A DNA stretch of 64,000 nucleotides from an uncultured Acetatifactor sp. Lineage in GTDB: Bacteria > Bacillota > Clostridia > Lachnospirales > Lachnospiraceae. The notes below the pieces were generated by a model. That model was not told the origin of the DNA. It saw nothing but the letters and a program-made list of their open reading frames with translations, and did no database searches. Made by a program: the position numbers and the translations under genes. How positions within the stretch are numbered: the first letter of the stretch is position 1; every line of letters begins with the position of its first letter. Below are positions 25,357 to 35,259 of this stretch, piece by piece. Where the stretch lies: positions 1-64,000 of the forward strand of contig CAJUGL010000007.1 of assembly GCA_910586515.1 (NCBI GenBank), written 5' to 3'.

Positions 25357-26292
25357 TCAGACAGTGATAACCGTACCTGCCCGGCCCTTAACCGCATCCT
25401 TCACCCGGGCCATGGAGGTGATCAGCACCCGGCCTCCCTTCACCCTCTCCAGATAGGCAATGCCTGCCTCTATCTTCGGCAGCATGGTTCCGGCCTCAAA
25501 CCTGCCCTCTGCCACAGCCGTTTTGGCTTCCGCCAGCGTCATGGAGGCGATGGGCGATTGCTTCTCTGTACCAAAGTCCCTGTACACACAGTCCACTCCA
25601 GTCAGAATGATCAGTTCGTCGCTGCCCAGCTCCGCCGCCAGCTTACCGGCAATGGAATCCTTCTCGATCACGGCCGAGGCCCCCTTCAGCGCATGCTGCT
25701 GCTCAATCACCGGGATTCCTCCGCCTCCGCAGGCAATGACTACCTGATTGGCTTCCGCCAGCGCGCGAATGGCATCTATCTCTACGATGTCAATGGGTCT
25801 TGGCGCCGCAACCACCCGCCGAAACTGTTTATCCGCATATTCTCTGACGTAATTTCCCTTATTCAGCTCTGCCTCCGCATCCGCCGCCGACATATAGCGG
25901 CCGATTGCCTTGGTTGGCTCATAAAAAGCCTCATCGTAAGGGTCTACGGTCACCTGGGTCAGAATCGTGCTTACCGGCTTGGATATTCCCCTGCTCAGCA
26001 GCTCAGCCCGCAGGGCATTCTGAATATCATAGCCCACATACCCCTGACTCATGGCCGAACACACGCACATGGGCGCAGGCGTGTAGTCGCTGTATACTCT
26101 GCGCAGCTCTGTCATTGCCTTGTGTATCATGCTGACCTGAGGCCCGTTGCTGTGGGTGATGGTCAGCTGGTAATCCTCCTCCACCAAATCCGCAAGCGCC
26201 ACTGCCGTCACCCTTACCGCATCCCTCTGGGCCCCGGTGGTATATCCCAGCGAGTCATGCCCGAGAGACACAACTACTCTCTTCTTGCTCAT
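25357..26292 (-). CDS. arcC: Carbamate kinase
   Basis: A 311-residue amino-acid-kinase-fold enzyme making ATP from carbamoyl phosphate and ADP. Motifs: VVVSLGHDSLG at the N-terminus, LTITHSNGPQVSMIHKA, VIACGGGGIPVIE, AVIEKDSIAGKLAAELGSDELIILTGVDCVY and the C-terminal GRVLITSM. GAGGT precedes the ATG. No arginine deiminase or transporter lies beside it; the ornithine carbamoyltransferase gene is about 20 kb away (46037-47032). Confidence 0.93.
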   Translation of the reverse strand: MSKKRVVVSLGHDSLGYTTGAQRDAVRVTAVALADLVEEDYQLTITHSNGPQVSMIHKAMTELRRVYSDYTPAPMCVCSAMSQGYVGYDIQNALRAELLSRGISKPVSTILTQVTVDPYDEAFYEPTKAIGRYMSAADAEAELNKGNYVREYADKQFRRVVAAPRPIDIVEIDAIRALAEANQVVIACGGGGIPVIEQQHALKGASAVIEKDSIAGKLAAELGSDELIILTGVDCVYRDFGTEKQSPIASMTLAEAKTAVAEGRFEAGTMLPKIEAGIAYLERVKGGRVLITSMARVKDAVKGRAGTVITV

Positions 26293-26434
26293 CTCATTTA
26301 CCTCTCTGTCCTGTATCGGATGCTTATATACTCTATGCCTCTCATTGTAACAAATAATGCGGCAAATGTATAGTATGTTGTAGGGTTTTCAGGACTTTGC
26401 TTAAGATGAGGAAATTAAGCTCCTTTCCCCGCTA

Positions 26435-26464
26435 TTGACTGTACCTGCCGTACAATGCTATAAT
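26435..26464 (+). promoter_or_regulatory. Promoter of the acyl-CoA synthetase gene
   Basis: TTGACT (26435-26440) and TATAAT (26459-26464), 18-bp spacer, 48 bp before the start codon. Confidence 0.65.
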
Positions 26465-26511
26465 GACGGCGTGAAATATGTCAGTACTAACGGAAGAAGG
26501 GAGTAATAAAT

Positions 26512-28146
26512 ATGCCCGTTACAGAATTTTTGGACAGAAACGCAAAGCTGTACCCGGAAGAAGTCGCCCTGGTGGAATTAAACCCGGAAGAAAAGGACAC
26601 CCGCAGGACTACCTGGAAGGAATACGAGCTGATTCAGCCCGATCGTTTCGAGCCTTACCGCAGAGAGATTACCTGGGGCGTGTTCAACGAGAAAGCCAAT
26701 CGCTTTGCCAACATGCTCATCAGCAGAGGCGTCAAAAAAGGCGACAAAGTAGCCATATTGATGTACAACTGTCTGGAATGGCTCCCCATCTACTTCGGCG
26801 TGCTCAAAAGCGGCGCCGTCGCTGTCCCTTTTAATTTCCGCTATGACGCGGGTGAGATTCTATACTGCGCAGAGCTGGCGGAAGTGGATATCCTTGTGTT
26901 CGGCCCTGCCTTCATCGGACGTATCGAGGCCAATGCGGACAGGCTTTCCAGGCATCGCCTGCTGATTTATGTAGGAGACAACTGCCCTTCCTTTGCCGAA
27001 AGCTATCATGAGCTGGTGGCCGATTTCTCCAGTCAGGCTCCCAATGTGCAGATTTCCGAAGAAGATGACGGCGCAATCTACTTTTCTTCCGGAACCACCG
27101 GCTTTCCCAAGGCTATCCTGCACAAGCACCAAAGCCTCACCCAGGCGGCGGAGATGGAACAGAAGCATCACGGCACGGCACGGGACGATACTTTCCTCTG
27201 CATACCGCCCCTGTATCACACCGGCGCAAAATTCCACTGGATGGGCAGCCTTGTGGCAGGGAGCCGCGCCGTACTCTTAAAAGGGACGCGGCCCGAAACC
27301 ATTCTGTCCACCGTTTCTGCCGAGCATTGCACCATAGTCTGGCTGCTGGTACCCTGGGCGCAGGATATCCTTGACGCTTTGGACAGGGGAGAATTGAACA
27401 TTGGGGATTACCGCCTGGAACAGTGGCACTTAATGCATATCGGCGCCCAGCCCGTTCCTCCCTCCCTGATCAAACGATGGAAAAAATACTTCCCCGGTCA
27501 CGATTACGACACCAACTACGGTCTCTCCGAATCCACGGGGCCGGGCTGCGTGCACCTTGGGCTGGAAAACATCCATAAGGTAGGCGCAATCGGCGTTCCC
27601 GGCTATCGCTGGTCCTGCAAAATCGTGGACGACAGCGGAAGGGAAGTGAAGCAGGGAGCGGTAGGCGAGCTGTGCGTAAAGGGGCCCGGTCTCATGACCT
27701 GCTATTATCGGGACGAGAAGGCCACCGCCGAAGCCCTGAAAGACGGCTGGCTCTGCACGGGAGATATGGCCATGCAGGACCAGGACGGCTTCTATTTCCT
27801 GGTGGACCGCAAAAAGGATGTCATCGTCAGCGGCGGAGAAAATATCTATCCTGTACAAATCGAAGATTTCCTGCGCCGCCATGACAAGATCAAGGATGCG
27901 GCCGTCATCGGTCTCCCTGACCGGCGTCTGGGCGAGAAAACCGCCGCCGTCATCGAAATCAAGGCCGGCGTAAACTGCACCGAAGAAGAAATTGCGGATT
28001 TCTGTCTGGAGCTGCCTCGTTACAAGAGACCCAAAGAATTCATTTTCCACGAAATACCGAGAAATGCTACGGGAAAAATCGAAAAGCCCAAGCTGCGCAA
28101 AATGTACAATGCAGACCAGCTGGTGGCCCGGGAGAACAGAGGATAA
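26512..28146 (+). CDS. AMP-dependent acyl-CoA synthetase
   Basis: A 544-residue adenylate-forming enzyme that activates a carboxylic acid as acyl-AMP and then acyl-CoA. Core motifs: IYFSSGTTGFPKAILH (phosphate-binding), TNYGLSESTGPG, DGWLCTGDMAMQDQDGFYFLVDRKKDVIVSGGENIYPVQIEDFLRRHD, and the C-terminal catalytic Lys in RNATGKIEKPKLR. GAAGGGAG precedes the ATG. The chain-length preference cannot be read from sequence; medium- or long-chain fatty acids or an aryl acid are possible. No acyltransferase or polyketide gene is adjacent. Confidence 0.9.
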   Translation: MPVTEFLDRNAKLYPEEVALVELNPEEKDTRRTTWKEYELIQPDRFEPYRREITWGVFNEKANRFANMLISRGVKKGDKVAILMYNCLEWLPIYFGVLKSGAVAVPFNFRYDAGEILYCAELAEVDILVFGPAFIGRIEANADRLSRHRLLIYVGDNCPSFAESYHELVADFSSQAPNVQISEEDDGAIYFSSGTTGFPKAILHKHQSLTQAAEMEQKHHGTARDDTFLCIPPLYHTGAKFHWMGSLVAGSRAVLLKGTRPETILSTVSAEHCTIVWLLVPWAQDILDALDRGELNIGDYRLEQWHLMHIGAQPVPPSLIKRWKKYFPGHDYDTNYGLSESTGPGCVHLGLENIHKVGAIGVPGYRWSCKIVDDSGREVKQGAVGELCVKGPGLMTCYYRDEKATAEALKDGWLCTGDMAMQDQDGFYFLVDRKKDVIVSGGENIYPVQIEDFLRRHDKIKDAAVIGLPDRRLGEKTAAVIEIKAGVNCTEEEIADFCLELPRYKRPKEFIFHEIPRNATGKIEKPKLRKMYNADQLVARENRG

Positions 28147-28170
28147 TCGCTCAACCGTAAAATCTGTCTG

Positions 28171-28905
28171 TCAATAATCCACTTCCATCAGGCACAGCCC
28201 TTGGGCCGGCGCAGTGGGACCCGCCTTCTGTCTGGCGGGATTCTCCAGCGCCTCCCCCAGCGCTTCCGGTGTCATCCTGCCGCAGCCCACCTCAAGCAGC
28301 GCGCCCACCATAATGCGCACCATATTCTGCAGAAAACCGTTGCCGTGAAAATAAAACTTCAGATAATCTTTTTGCCTCACCACATCGATTCTGTCCACTC
28401 TCCTGACAGTTGACTTTTTCATCTTTGGGTTTATACAGAAATTGCGGAAATCATGTTCCCCTTTCAACAGCTCTGCCGCTTCCCGCATCTTGTCCAGATC
28501 CGGCCTTTCCTCCAGCCTGGTGCAGTATCTCCTGTCAAAGACCTCTCTCACCTCACCGTCCTGGCAAGTATAACAATAGGTCTTGCCCAAGGCATTGTAC
28601 CGGGCATGAAATCTGGGGGAAGCCTCCCGAACCTCCACCACCGCGATGTCCTCAGGAAGATAACGGTTCAGATAATCTCTGATCTCCAGGCAGGAAAATT
28701 CTGTCTCCAAAAGGGCATTGGCCGTCATCCCACGGGCGTGTACTCCCGCATCCGTGCGCCCGGCTCCCACCACCTCCGTCTCTCTGCCGCACATTACCCC
28801 CAGTACGCCTTCCAGCTTTCCCTGAATGGTATTTCTGCCCGGCTGCCGCTGCCATCCATAGTAACGACTCCCATCATATGCGATCAGCATTCTGTAATTT
28901 TTCAT
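28171..28905 (-). CDS. truA: tRNA pseudouridine(38-40) synthase
   Basis: A 244-residue TruA modifying the anticodon stem of tRNAs. YDGSRYYGWQRQPGRNTIQGKLE opens the protein, the catalytic Asp is in VGAGRTDAGVHARGM, and FYFHGNGFLQNMVRIMVGALLEVG is the usual C-terminal block. GGGAGAGG precedes the ATG at 28905. It ends 24 bp from the convergent acyl-CoA synthetase gene. Confidence 0.95.
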   Translation of the reverse strand: MKNYRMLIAYDGSRYYGWQRQPGRNTIQGKLEGVLGVMCGRETEVVGAGRTDAGVHARGMTANALLETEFSCLEIRDYLNRYLPEDIAVVEVREASPRFHARYNALGKTYCYTCQDGEVREVFDRRYCTRLEERPDLDKMREAAELLKGEHDFRNFCINPKMKKSTVRRVDRIDVVRQKDYLKFYFHGNGFLQNMVRIMVGALLEVGCGRMTPEALGEALENPARQKAGPTAPAQGLCLMEVDY

Positions 28906-29043
28906 CAGCCTCTCCCTTCCCGGCGCTCCCTTTTCTCCGCGGAACAATTTTCGCCCCGTCTCCCCACAATCCTTTCCTACGAAAAAACTGCCGGAAACGA
29001 CACGGCGGCTGCCCTGCAGCAGCCGTCCGAATCATTCTGTCTC

Positions 29044-32000
29044 TTAATAATTGACCTTAACCGTTTTAATCTCAAAAGCGTGGAAGTCCAATGTCAGCTG
29101 CTGCGCAACTACATATTCCTTTTGAACCTCCTCCAACATATTGGTCTCCGCCAGTCCCTTCACCGGGAAGCCGAAAGTCAGCGTCACTTTATCCGCCGCT
29201 CCCTCAGCCTCGTACAGCCGAAGGATAAATCCTCTTTCCTTTTTCTCCAGAGGCTTCACCGTCTCCACGATCACATGATCCGTGCCCACGTTCACCAGGC
29301 CTGCGCCGGCAATCTCCGCGCCGGCCTCGCCCATAATATCCCTTGCGGCACACAGCGCATCCATCTCCATCGGCAGCTTTCCCACCACCAGCAAAGGCTT
29401 CTCATTCAGCATATAGGCCGGCTGAATAACATTCTCCGCCGACATGCCGCCCAGATGAGGCAGGAAGGCGTAAGTGCACTCGTGAATCCCCTTGTCTCCG
29501 CGGTAATCCGGCATACAGCCGCCCTTGTGCAGGGACAGTCTCATCTGGGAATCCTTTACGCTGATGCCGTACTTGCAGTCATTGAGCACTGCCGCGCCGT
29601 AGCGTGTTTCAGAGAGATCTGTGTATTTGTGGTTAGACACCTCAAACTTCGCTTTTTCAATCTCCGTATTTCGATTGGTGGTTCTGCGGATATAGCCGAA
29701 CTGGATCTCCTGGCTGGCATAATCCGTGTGAATAGTGGTGTCAAAAGCAGTCTTCAGGAAACGGTGATCGTCCTGCCAGTCTATTCTGGTCTCGAAAATC
29801 ACCTCAGGAGAGTCCGCGTAAAAGATCATGTCCTGCTCCAAAGCGGATTTTGCGCTCAGCCGGTAACGACTGCGGATCCTGAACTCCACCGCTCCGTCCG
29901 CCACCACTTTCCGCTCCAGAAGCTGCGCGCTGTCTCTGAATTTGCTCTCATAATCCGCATCCACATCCCAGTTGTCCCATCCAAGGGATACTTCCTCCGC
30001 CATAAGCAGCGTATTCAGGCTATAGCCCTCACCCTTGAGCTGACGTCCGTTGCGTTTATCCACAAAGGATTTCATATAGCCCTTCTCGTCAAAGACAACC
30101 TTCACCATGGGCGTTTCCAGAATCTCTTCCTTTTCTCCGCTCAGCGTAAAGACGGAAGCGCTTGGCCTGGGTCCTTCCGACATGGCCAGTACCCTGCTGC
30201 CGAATGCGGGAATCTCCACTCCCATCACCGCCAGCTTCCTCTGACCGTCCATGTCCTCAATCACCTGCTGACGGAAATCGCCGTCCACATAATATCCCTC
30301 AAAAGGAAGGTAAATGACATCCCGGCGGGCAAAGGAAAGGGTATTTACCACAGTAACCGTCCTGTCCCCTTCTCTCTCCTCACCCTGCCTGGAAGCCACC
30401 AGACCCAAATCACCCGGCTCTCTCACCCAAGTCTCCAGCAGTTCTGCGGTCTTGCTGCCCGCCTCCTCTATAATATGGGAAACCGCCTCAATAGCCTCGT
30501 CATGTGCCCGGGGAATACAGGTTCCCGGCAGAATGTCATGGAACTGATTCACCAGCAATTCCTCTGTCAGCGGATCTATCTGCTCCGGAGATGCCTCGAT
30601 CCCCCTGCGGACCGCATCCCATACCGTGACAAACTCCAAATCCCGAAGGGCAAACTCCGCTTTTCTGTTATTGCGCTTGATCACATGCTGATTGGTCAGA
30701 GTACCCCTGTGCAGCTCCAGGTAAAGCTCCCCGTTATAGGTGGAAGGTCCCACCAGGCTCTCCTCCAGCTCCTGCATAAAGCGGCTTACGGTAGTATGGG
30801 AAGTCCTGGGCATTCCCTCCAAATCTCTCAGACGCTCCGCCATCTCGATCATGCCGAACTCAGGTCCGCCGCCGCCGTCGCCGAAGCCATAGGAAATCAG
30901 ACGCATATTGGAGACTGCTCTCTCCTTGATGGTATTCTCTCCCGTCTCCAGCAAATTCTCCGTGAGAGCCTCGGGATCCGGCCACACATGAGTCCTGTTG
31001 AAATGCACAAGAACCTGAGAACCGTCAATTCCCTTCCAATAAAACGTATCATAGGGAAATACATTAGTGTCGTTCCAGGCCATCTTGGTCGTAAGGAAAT
31101 ATTTTACCCGGCAGCCCTGCATGATCTGGGGCAGGGACGCGCTGTAGCCGAATGTATCCGGCAGCCAGAACGCATCCGATGTGTAATCGAAATTCTCCCT
31201 GGTAAACTTCTGTCCCCATACAAACTGCCGCACCATGTATTCGCCCGAAGGAATATTGCAGTCGCACTCAATCCACACGCCGCCGTTTGGCTCATACCGT
31301 CCCTCTGCGATTCTCTTCTTCATCTCCTCAAACAGATCAGGATACATCCGTTTGATGATATCTGCATGATAGGCTGAACTCTGGACAAAAGTATACTCCG
31401 GATACTGATCCATCAGGTTCATCTGGTTCGCATAGGTTCTGGCACATTTCTTTTCCGTCTCCCCTCTGTGCCACAGCCAAGCCGTATCCATATGAGAATG
31501 GCCGATCAATCCGGCATAAGGCGCGGAAGAAGCGTTCTTCTCCTTCAGAACCTTCCTGAGAATCTCATCGGCCTGCCGAATCTGCATACGAAAGACTTCC
31601 GGCTCCTCATTCTCGAAATCATAGGAAATCAGGTTGTGAATTTCCAGCATTGCCCGCACAAACGCAGCCCTGCGGAAGCTCTTCTTCTCCAGGACCTTTA
31701 CCATCTGATTTGCCGTCTTCAGATCAAAATAAAACGCAGCCATCTCCTCGTCCTTGAGGCAGATATCCACCGGATGGTATTCAATCCTGTAATATTTCTG
31801 CGCTTCTACCAGGAAGGGCTGGGTTCCCTTGATGTAATGGTTCGCGTAATACTCAAAGGCCATGTCTATGGTCTCGCCGGCCTGCGCCTCCTTGCACAGC
31901 ATGTCGCAGTAATGGTTTCCATGGCTGTGAACAATAAACTTGGCCGCGTAATTCCCGTAAGGTCTGCCGTTCACCCAGAGCATGCCCTCGTAACCGCGTA

Positions 32001-32271
32001 TCTTCGGGTAGACGAAAAGCCTTTTCCCATCCAGCTCCTCAGGCACGGTAAAGCTGCCCCGAAACCAACAGTATATTCCTTCCCCCTCATAGACGGTTCC
32101 GTCCTCACAGGGCGAGAAGCAGGACTCATCCGGCACCTCATGATGGCTTCCATCCGTCTGGAAGGCCTTCATCTGCACGGTTCCCACCGTATAAAACAGT
32201 TTGGGCTCCAGCATTTTTTCCAGCCGATTCAGTTTGCCCAGCATTCTTTCCAATTGCTTTTCCGTATACAT
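29044..32271 (-). CDS. Alpha-mannosidase, GH38
   Basis: A 1075-residue retaining alpha-mannosidase. Zinc ligands are in IGHSHMDTAWLWHRGETEKKCARTYANQ (residues 256-283) and the catalytic nucleophile is Asp372 in FWLPDTFGYSASLPQIMQG. C-terminal beta-sandwich domains follow, with an end block QLTLDFHAFEIKTVKVNY. No signal peptide, so it acts in the cytoplasm on imported mannosides. CAGGAGG precedes the ATG at 32271; the open frame further upstream has no site. It closes the maltodextrin/glycogen gene set, separated from the HAD gene by a palindromic repeat that may end the upstream transcript. Confidence 0.92.
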   Translation of the reverse strand: MYTEKQLERMLGKLNRLEKMLEPKLFYTVGTVQMKAFQTDGSHHEVPDESCFSPCEDGTVYEGEGIYCWFRGSFTVPEELDGKRLFVYPKIRGYEGMLWVNGRPYGNYAAKFIVHSHGNHYCDMLCKEAQAGETIDMAFEYYANHYIKGTQPFLVEAQKYYRIEYHPVDICLKDEEMAAFYFDLKTANQMVKVLEKKSFRRAAFVRAMLEIHNLISYDFENEEPEVFRMQIRQADEILRKVLKEKNASSAPYAGLIGHSHMDTAWLWHRGETEKKCARTYANQMNLMDQYPEYTFVQSSAYHADIIKRMYPDLFEEMKKRIAEGRYEPNGGVWIECDCNIPSGEYMVRQFVWGQKFTRENFDYTSDAFWLPDTFGYSASLPQIMQGCRVKYFLTTKMAWNDTNVFPYDTFYWKGIDGSQVLVHFNRTHVWPDPEALTENLLETGENTIKERAVSNMRLISYGFGDGGGGPEFGMIEMAERLRDLEGMPRTSHTTVSRFMQELEESLVGPSTYNGELYLELHRGTLTNQHVIKRNNRKAEFALRDLEFVTVWDAVRRGIEASPEQIDPLTEELLVNQFHDILPGTCIPRAHDEAIEAVSHIIEEAGSKTAELLETWVREPGDLGLVASRQGEEREGDRTVTVVNTLSFARRDVIYLPFEGYYVDGDFRQQVIEDMDGQRKLAVMGVEIPAFGSRVLAMSEGPRPSASVFTLSGEKEEILETPMVKVVFDEKGYMKSFVDKRNGRQLKGEGYSLNTLLMAEEVSLGWDNWDVDADYESKFRDSAQLLERKVVADGAVEFRIRSRYRLSAKSALEQDMIFYADSPEVIFETRIDWQDDHRFLKTAFDTTIHTDYASQEIQFGYIRRTTNRNTEIEKAKFEVSNHKYTDLSETRYGAAVLNDCKYGISVKDSQMRLSLHKGGCMPDYRGDKGIHECTYAFLPHLGGMSAENVIQPAYMLNEKPLLVVGKLPMEMDALCAARDIMGEAGAEIAGAGLVNVGTDHVIVETVKPLEKKERGFILRLYEAEGAADKVTLTFGFPVKGLAETNMLEEVQKEYVVAQQLTLDFHAFEIKTVKVNY

Positions 32272-32441
32272 TTCTCTCCTCCTGGTTAAAGTCCCCATCC
32301 CCGACAGGAATGGAGGCGATGTTGAAACGCATCCGCAGCCCACGACTCTGCCGAAACACCGGCCCTCTGTCATCGCTGCGCCTGTACATGACTATTTTGC
32401 CATAGATACGGAGAAAAAACAACTTATTCTTTTATCTTTTC

Positions 32442-32473
32442 GTAACAGTTCAGACAGGGCGCTGAACCGTTAC
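32442..32473. repeat. Dispersed palindromic repeat, copy overlapping a gene end
   Basis: Arms GTAACAGTTCAG and CTGAACCGTTAC (one mismatch) flank ACAGGGCG. The stop codon of the HAD gene (minus strand, 32470-32472) lies inside the right arm. Related copies are at 50076-50109 and 61450-61633, with fragments at 4710 and 61256. It could act as a terminator or mRNA-end stabiliser. Confidence 0.75.
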
Positions 32474-33186
32474 CCCCGAAGAACCAGTCTTCTGACCTTT
32501 CGGAAATCCCCGTCCATAACCCGGTAAGTCGCCTCTATCCTGCCGTATTCCTGAGGAGAGATGTCCGAATGAATATACAGCGAGTCCATGCCCATGTGAC
32601 GCGCTCCCGCGATATCCGCAGACTCATCGTTCCCGATCATGATGCTCTCTGAAGGCGCAAGGGCAAATTTCCGCATCAGTCTCTCAAAAAATACCGGCGA
32701 CGGCTTCTTGCATCCCTGCTCCGAGGAAATGAAAATGCCGTCAAAATAATGCGTCAGCCCAAGCATTTCTATCTCCGGTCTCGTAAAGTCAGTCTGGGCA
32801 TTGGACAGCAGGTAAATCCGCTTTCCCCTTGCCCGAAGCTCCTGCAGAAGTTCCTCCACCCCTTCATACACCCGGATAAATTCCCGGGAAAGCGCCCGAA
32901 AGGTCACTGCCGTCATCCTTGCCTGGAGAAGTTCGCAGGAGACTCTCTTCTCCCGATACAGAAGCGCGAACACTTTTGTCAGATCCGGCTCGGCATCTCT
33001 CGTCCCTAACCTGCCGCACTCCTCCCGCTCCAGACGCCTGAATGCAGATTTCAGTTCCTCCGGCCCATAGGCAGCTCCCATCGCCGAATAAATTTCGCTC
33101 ATCTTCCTCCATAAGGACGGATTCTCCTCATCCGTCCTTATATCGGCCAGTGTGCCGTAAAAATCAAAAATATAATTCCTGTACAT
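32470..33186 (-). CDS. HAD superfamily hydrolase
   Basis: A 238-residue haloacid dehalogenase-type phosphatase: motif I YIFDFYGTLADIRTDE, motif II YLLSNAQTDF, motif III Lys in SEQGCKKPSPVFFERL and motif IV IMIGNDESADIAGARHMGM. GGGATGGAAAG precedes the ATG at 33186. It lies 22 bp after the debranching enzyme gene in the glycogen set; a sugar phosphate or phosphoglycolate-like substrate is plausible. Its stop codon falls within the palindromic repeat. Confidence 0.85.
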   Translation of the reverse strand: MYRNYIFDFYGTLADIRTDEENPSLWRKMSEIYSAMGAAYGPEELKSAFRRLEREECGRLGTRDAEPDLTKVFALLYREKRVSCELLQARMTAVTFRALSREFIRVYEGVEELLQELRARGKRIYLLSNAQTDFTRPEIEMLGLTHYFDGIFISSEQGCKKPSPVFFERLMRKFALAPSESIMIGNDESADIAGARHMGMDSLYIHSDISPQEYGRIEATYRVMDGDFRKVRRLVLRG

Positions 33187-33208
33187 CTTTCCATCCCCGT
33201 CTTCAACG

Positions 33209-35185
33209 TCACTCTTCCGCGTCCTTATCCCGCGTTTCCTCTTCCGCCGCCTGCAGCGCATCGTACACCCGCAGTATCTCCCCAACGCTCCAGGCCTGGG
33301 CAAAACATCCCCTGGAAGAAGTCGGATTGCCGCCGTCGTAGATCTCGGGAAGCTGGCCGATACAGCCCTCCCTCAGCGCCGCCCCTATACTCTCCAGCTG
33401 CTCCTCCACATATGACCTGGCCTCCGCGGAATACCCGTTCACCTTCAGATAAGACAAATAATACGCGCCCAGCGGAAATACCCATACGGTTCCCTGGTGA
33501 TAAGCCAGATCCCGCTCCAGCTGCGGACCACCGTAGCTGGCTTTGAACTCCTCGTCCGCCGGGTCCAGAGTCCTCAGCCCATAAGGGGTGTACAATTTCC
33601 GGAACACCACCTCCACCACCTGTTTTTCCCGTTCCGGCTCCAACACGGAAAAGGGCAGAGACACGGCCCAGATCTGATTACAGCGGATCTGGCAGTCTGC
33701 TTTTGTTCCGGACAGCACATCCTTAAGACATCCCGCCTCTTCATTCCAGAATTTCCGGCCGAAATTGTCCTTCACCTTTCCTGCCAGGGAAGCGTAATCC
33801 CTCTCGTCCTCCGGGAAAAATTTCTTGAATTCATTCATGATGCACAACGCATTGTACCAATAAGCATTGATTTCCACCGGCTTCCCATGCCTGGGCGTTG
33901 GCAGGATATCCCCAACTCTCACGTCCATCCAGGTCACCTGGTCATAATCCTCCCCGGCCATGATCAGCCCGTCCTCATCCATACGGATACCGAAATCCGT
34001 ACCGTTCCGATACCAGTCGATTATCTCTGCCATAATCTGATACGCGCTCTTCACCAGGACACAATCCCGGGTTTTTCGATAATACTCATAGACAGCCAGG
34101 ATGAACAGGAGAGAGGCATCCACTGTATTGTACCCCGGTGATTCCGTTCCCTCGGGAAACAGATTGGGCATCAGCCCTTTTCTGCAATATGCCATAAATG
34201 TCTGAAGAATACGCTCTGCCGTCTCATACTGTCCGGTTGACAGACAACATCCCAACATGGCGATCATGGTATCCCTGCCCCAATCCTCAAAAAAGGGAAA
34301 TCCCGCCAATATGGTCTGTTTGGCAGTGGAAGAACGATAAGAAATGAACTGCCAGGCGGATGCCGCAAGCATATCTGCCGTCTCGTCCCTGAATCCTGCC
34401 CGAGTCCTCAGCGCCTCCCTGTGGCGCTGCATATCTTCCCGCATCTCCTCCACACCGGGCAGCCTGGAGGACATCCCGTATACTATCCTCAGTGTATCCG
34501 AAGCGCCTGCAGCCACCTTCAGGGATACCTTATGATTCACCGCTGTACAGCCTATCTCCCTTCTTCCGTCCCGCTCATCATAGGCGTAATAGAGTCCCTC
34601 CCGGAAAGTCAGCGGAAGTTCACAGAATTCGCCGTCCGTTTCAACATGCAGAGTCTGCCCGTTTGAAGTGATTTTTCCTTCCTCCACGGTAAACTCCTGC
34701 TCTTCGGAAAGCTGAGCGCCCTTCGGCACAAACTGCAGATGCGGACAGACCTCCAGCACGGCTTCCTGTCCGGAATAATTCCTGATCTCATAGGAAATCC
34801 CCACTGAATTCTCTCCCTGTTTCAGCACAATGGCGCGAACCACTTCCACCCCGTTTACCAGATAAGTCCATCTGGGATAATCCTCATATGTAAATCTTGT
34901 CTGATACAGATATCCCTGCTCCCGTTCCCCTGAACCGCGATAATTCTGGCTGGATATATGCACTTTTTCCTCCCCTATGTACAAAATTTCCTCCAGCCTG
35001 TGAATCATGTTGTAACGGTGGTTTGGGGAATGGACACAGGCCATCAAAACCGCATGGTCATTCCGCCCGCAGGAACCGGTCATGGTAAGCGACGAGAATC
35101 CTCCCAGGCCATTCGTCATCAGGAAGCAGTTCTCCTCGCCCCGCTCAAAAGTCTTCCAATCCTGTTTTCCGTATACGAATTTCAT
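33209..35185 (-). CDS. Glycogen debranching enzyme (amylo-alpha-1,6-glucosidase type)
   Basis: A 658-residue protein with the GDE_N beta-sandwich domain (NCFLMTNGLGGFSSLTMTGSCGRNDHAVLMA) and an (alpha/alpha)6 GDE_C domain (AGFPFFEDWGRDTMIAMLGCCLSTGQYETA, NTVDASLLFILAVYEYYRKT, EDYDQVTWMDVRVGD, HQGTVWVFPLGAYYLSYL). Such enzymes remove alpha-1,6 branches from glycogen or limit dextrins. GGGAGG precedes the ATG. The end (QAAEEETRDKDAEE) is short, acidic and non-conserved. It works with pulA and malQ upstream. Confidence 0.9.
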   Translation of the reverse strand: MKFVYGKQDWKTFERGEENCFLMTNGLGGFSSLTMTGSCGRNDHAVLMACVHSPNHRYNMIHRLEEILYIGEEKVHISSQNYRGSGEREQGYLYQTRFTYEDYPRWTYLVNGVEVVRAIVLKQGENSVGISYEIRNYSGQEAVLEVCPHLQFVPKGAQLSEEQEFTVEEGKITSNGQTLHVETDGEFCELPLTFREGLYYAYDERDGRREIGCTAVNHKVSLKVAAGASDTLRIVYGMSSRLPGVEEMREDMQRHREALRTRAGFRDETADMLAASAWQFISYRSSTAKQTILAGFPFFEDWGRDTMIAMLGCCLSTGQYETAERILQTFMAYCRKGLMPNLFPEGTESPGYNTVDASLLFILAVYEYYRKTRDCVLVKSAYQIMAEIIDWYRNGTDFGIRMDEDGLIMAGEDYDQVTWMDVRVGDILPTPRHGKPVEINAYWYNALCIMNEFKKFFPEDERDYASLAGKVKDNFGRKFWNEEAGCLKDVLSGTKADCQIRCNQIWAVSLPFSVLEPEREKQVVEVVFRKLYTPYGLRTLDPADEEFKASYGGPQLERDLAYHQGTVWVFPLGAYYLSYLKVNGYSAEARSYVEEQLESIGAALREGCIGQLPEIYDGGNPTSSRGCFAQAWSVGEILRVYDALQAAEEETRDKDAEE

Positions 35186-35259
35186 ACGCGTTACCTCCCT
35201 ATCATCTCCGCCTTGTCCGCACTCTGTGCTTCCTTATCCGCAGCAATCCGCACAGTACC

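Noticed and set aside
28453..31377. A 974-codon open frame on the plus strand
   Set aside because: It lies opposite truA and GH38 alpha-mannosidase, whose motifs and ribosome binding sites are clear. It shows no family motif and has no ribosome binding site; its openness follows from GC-rich codon use on the other strand.
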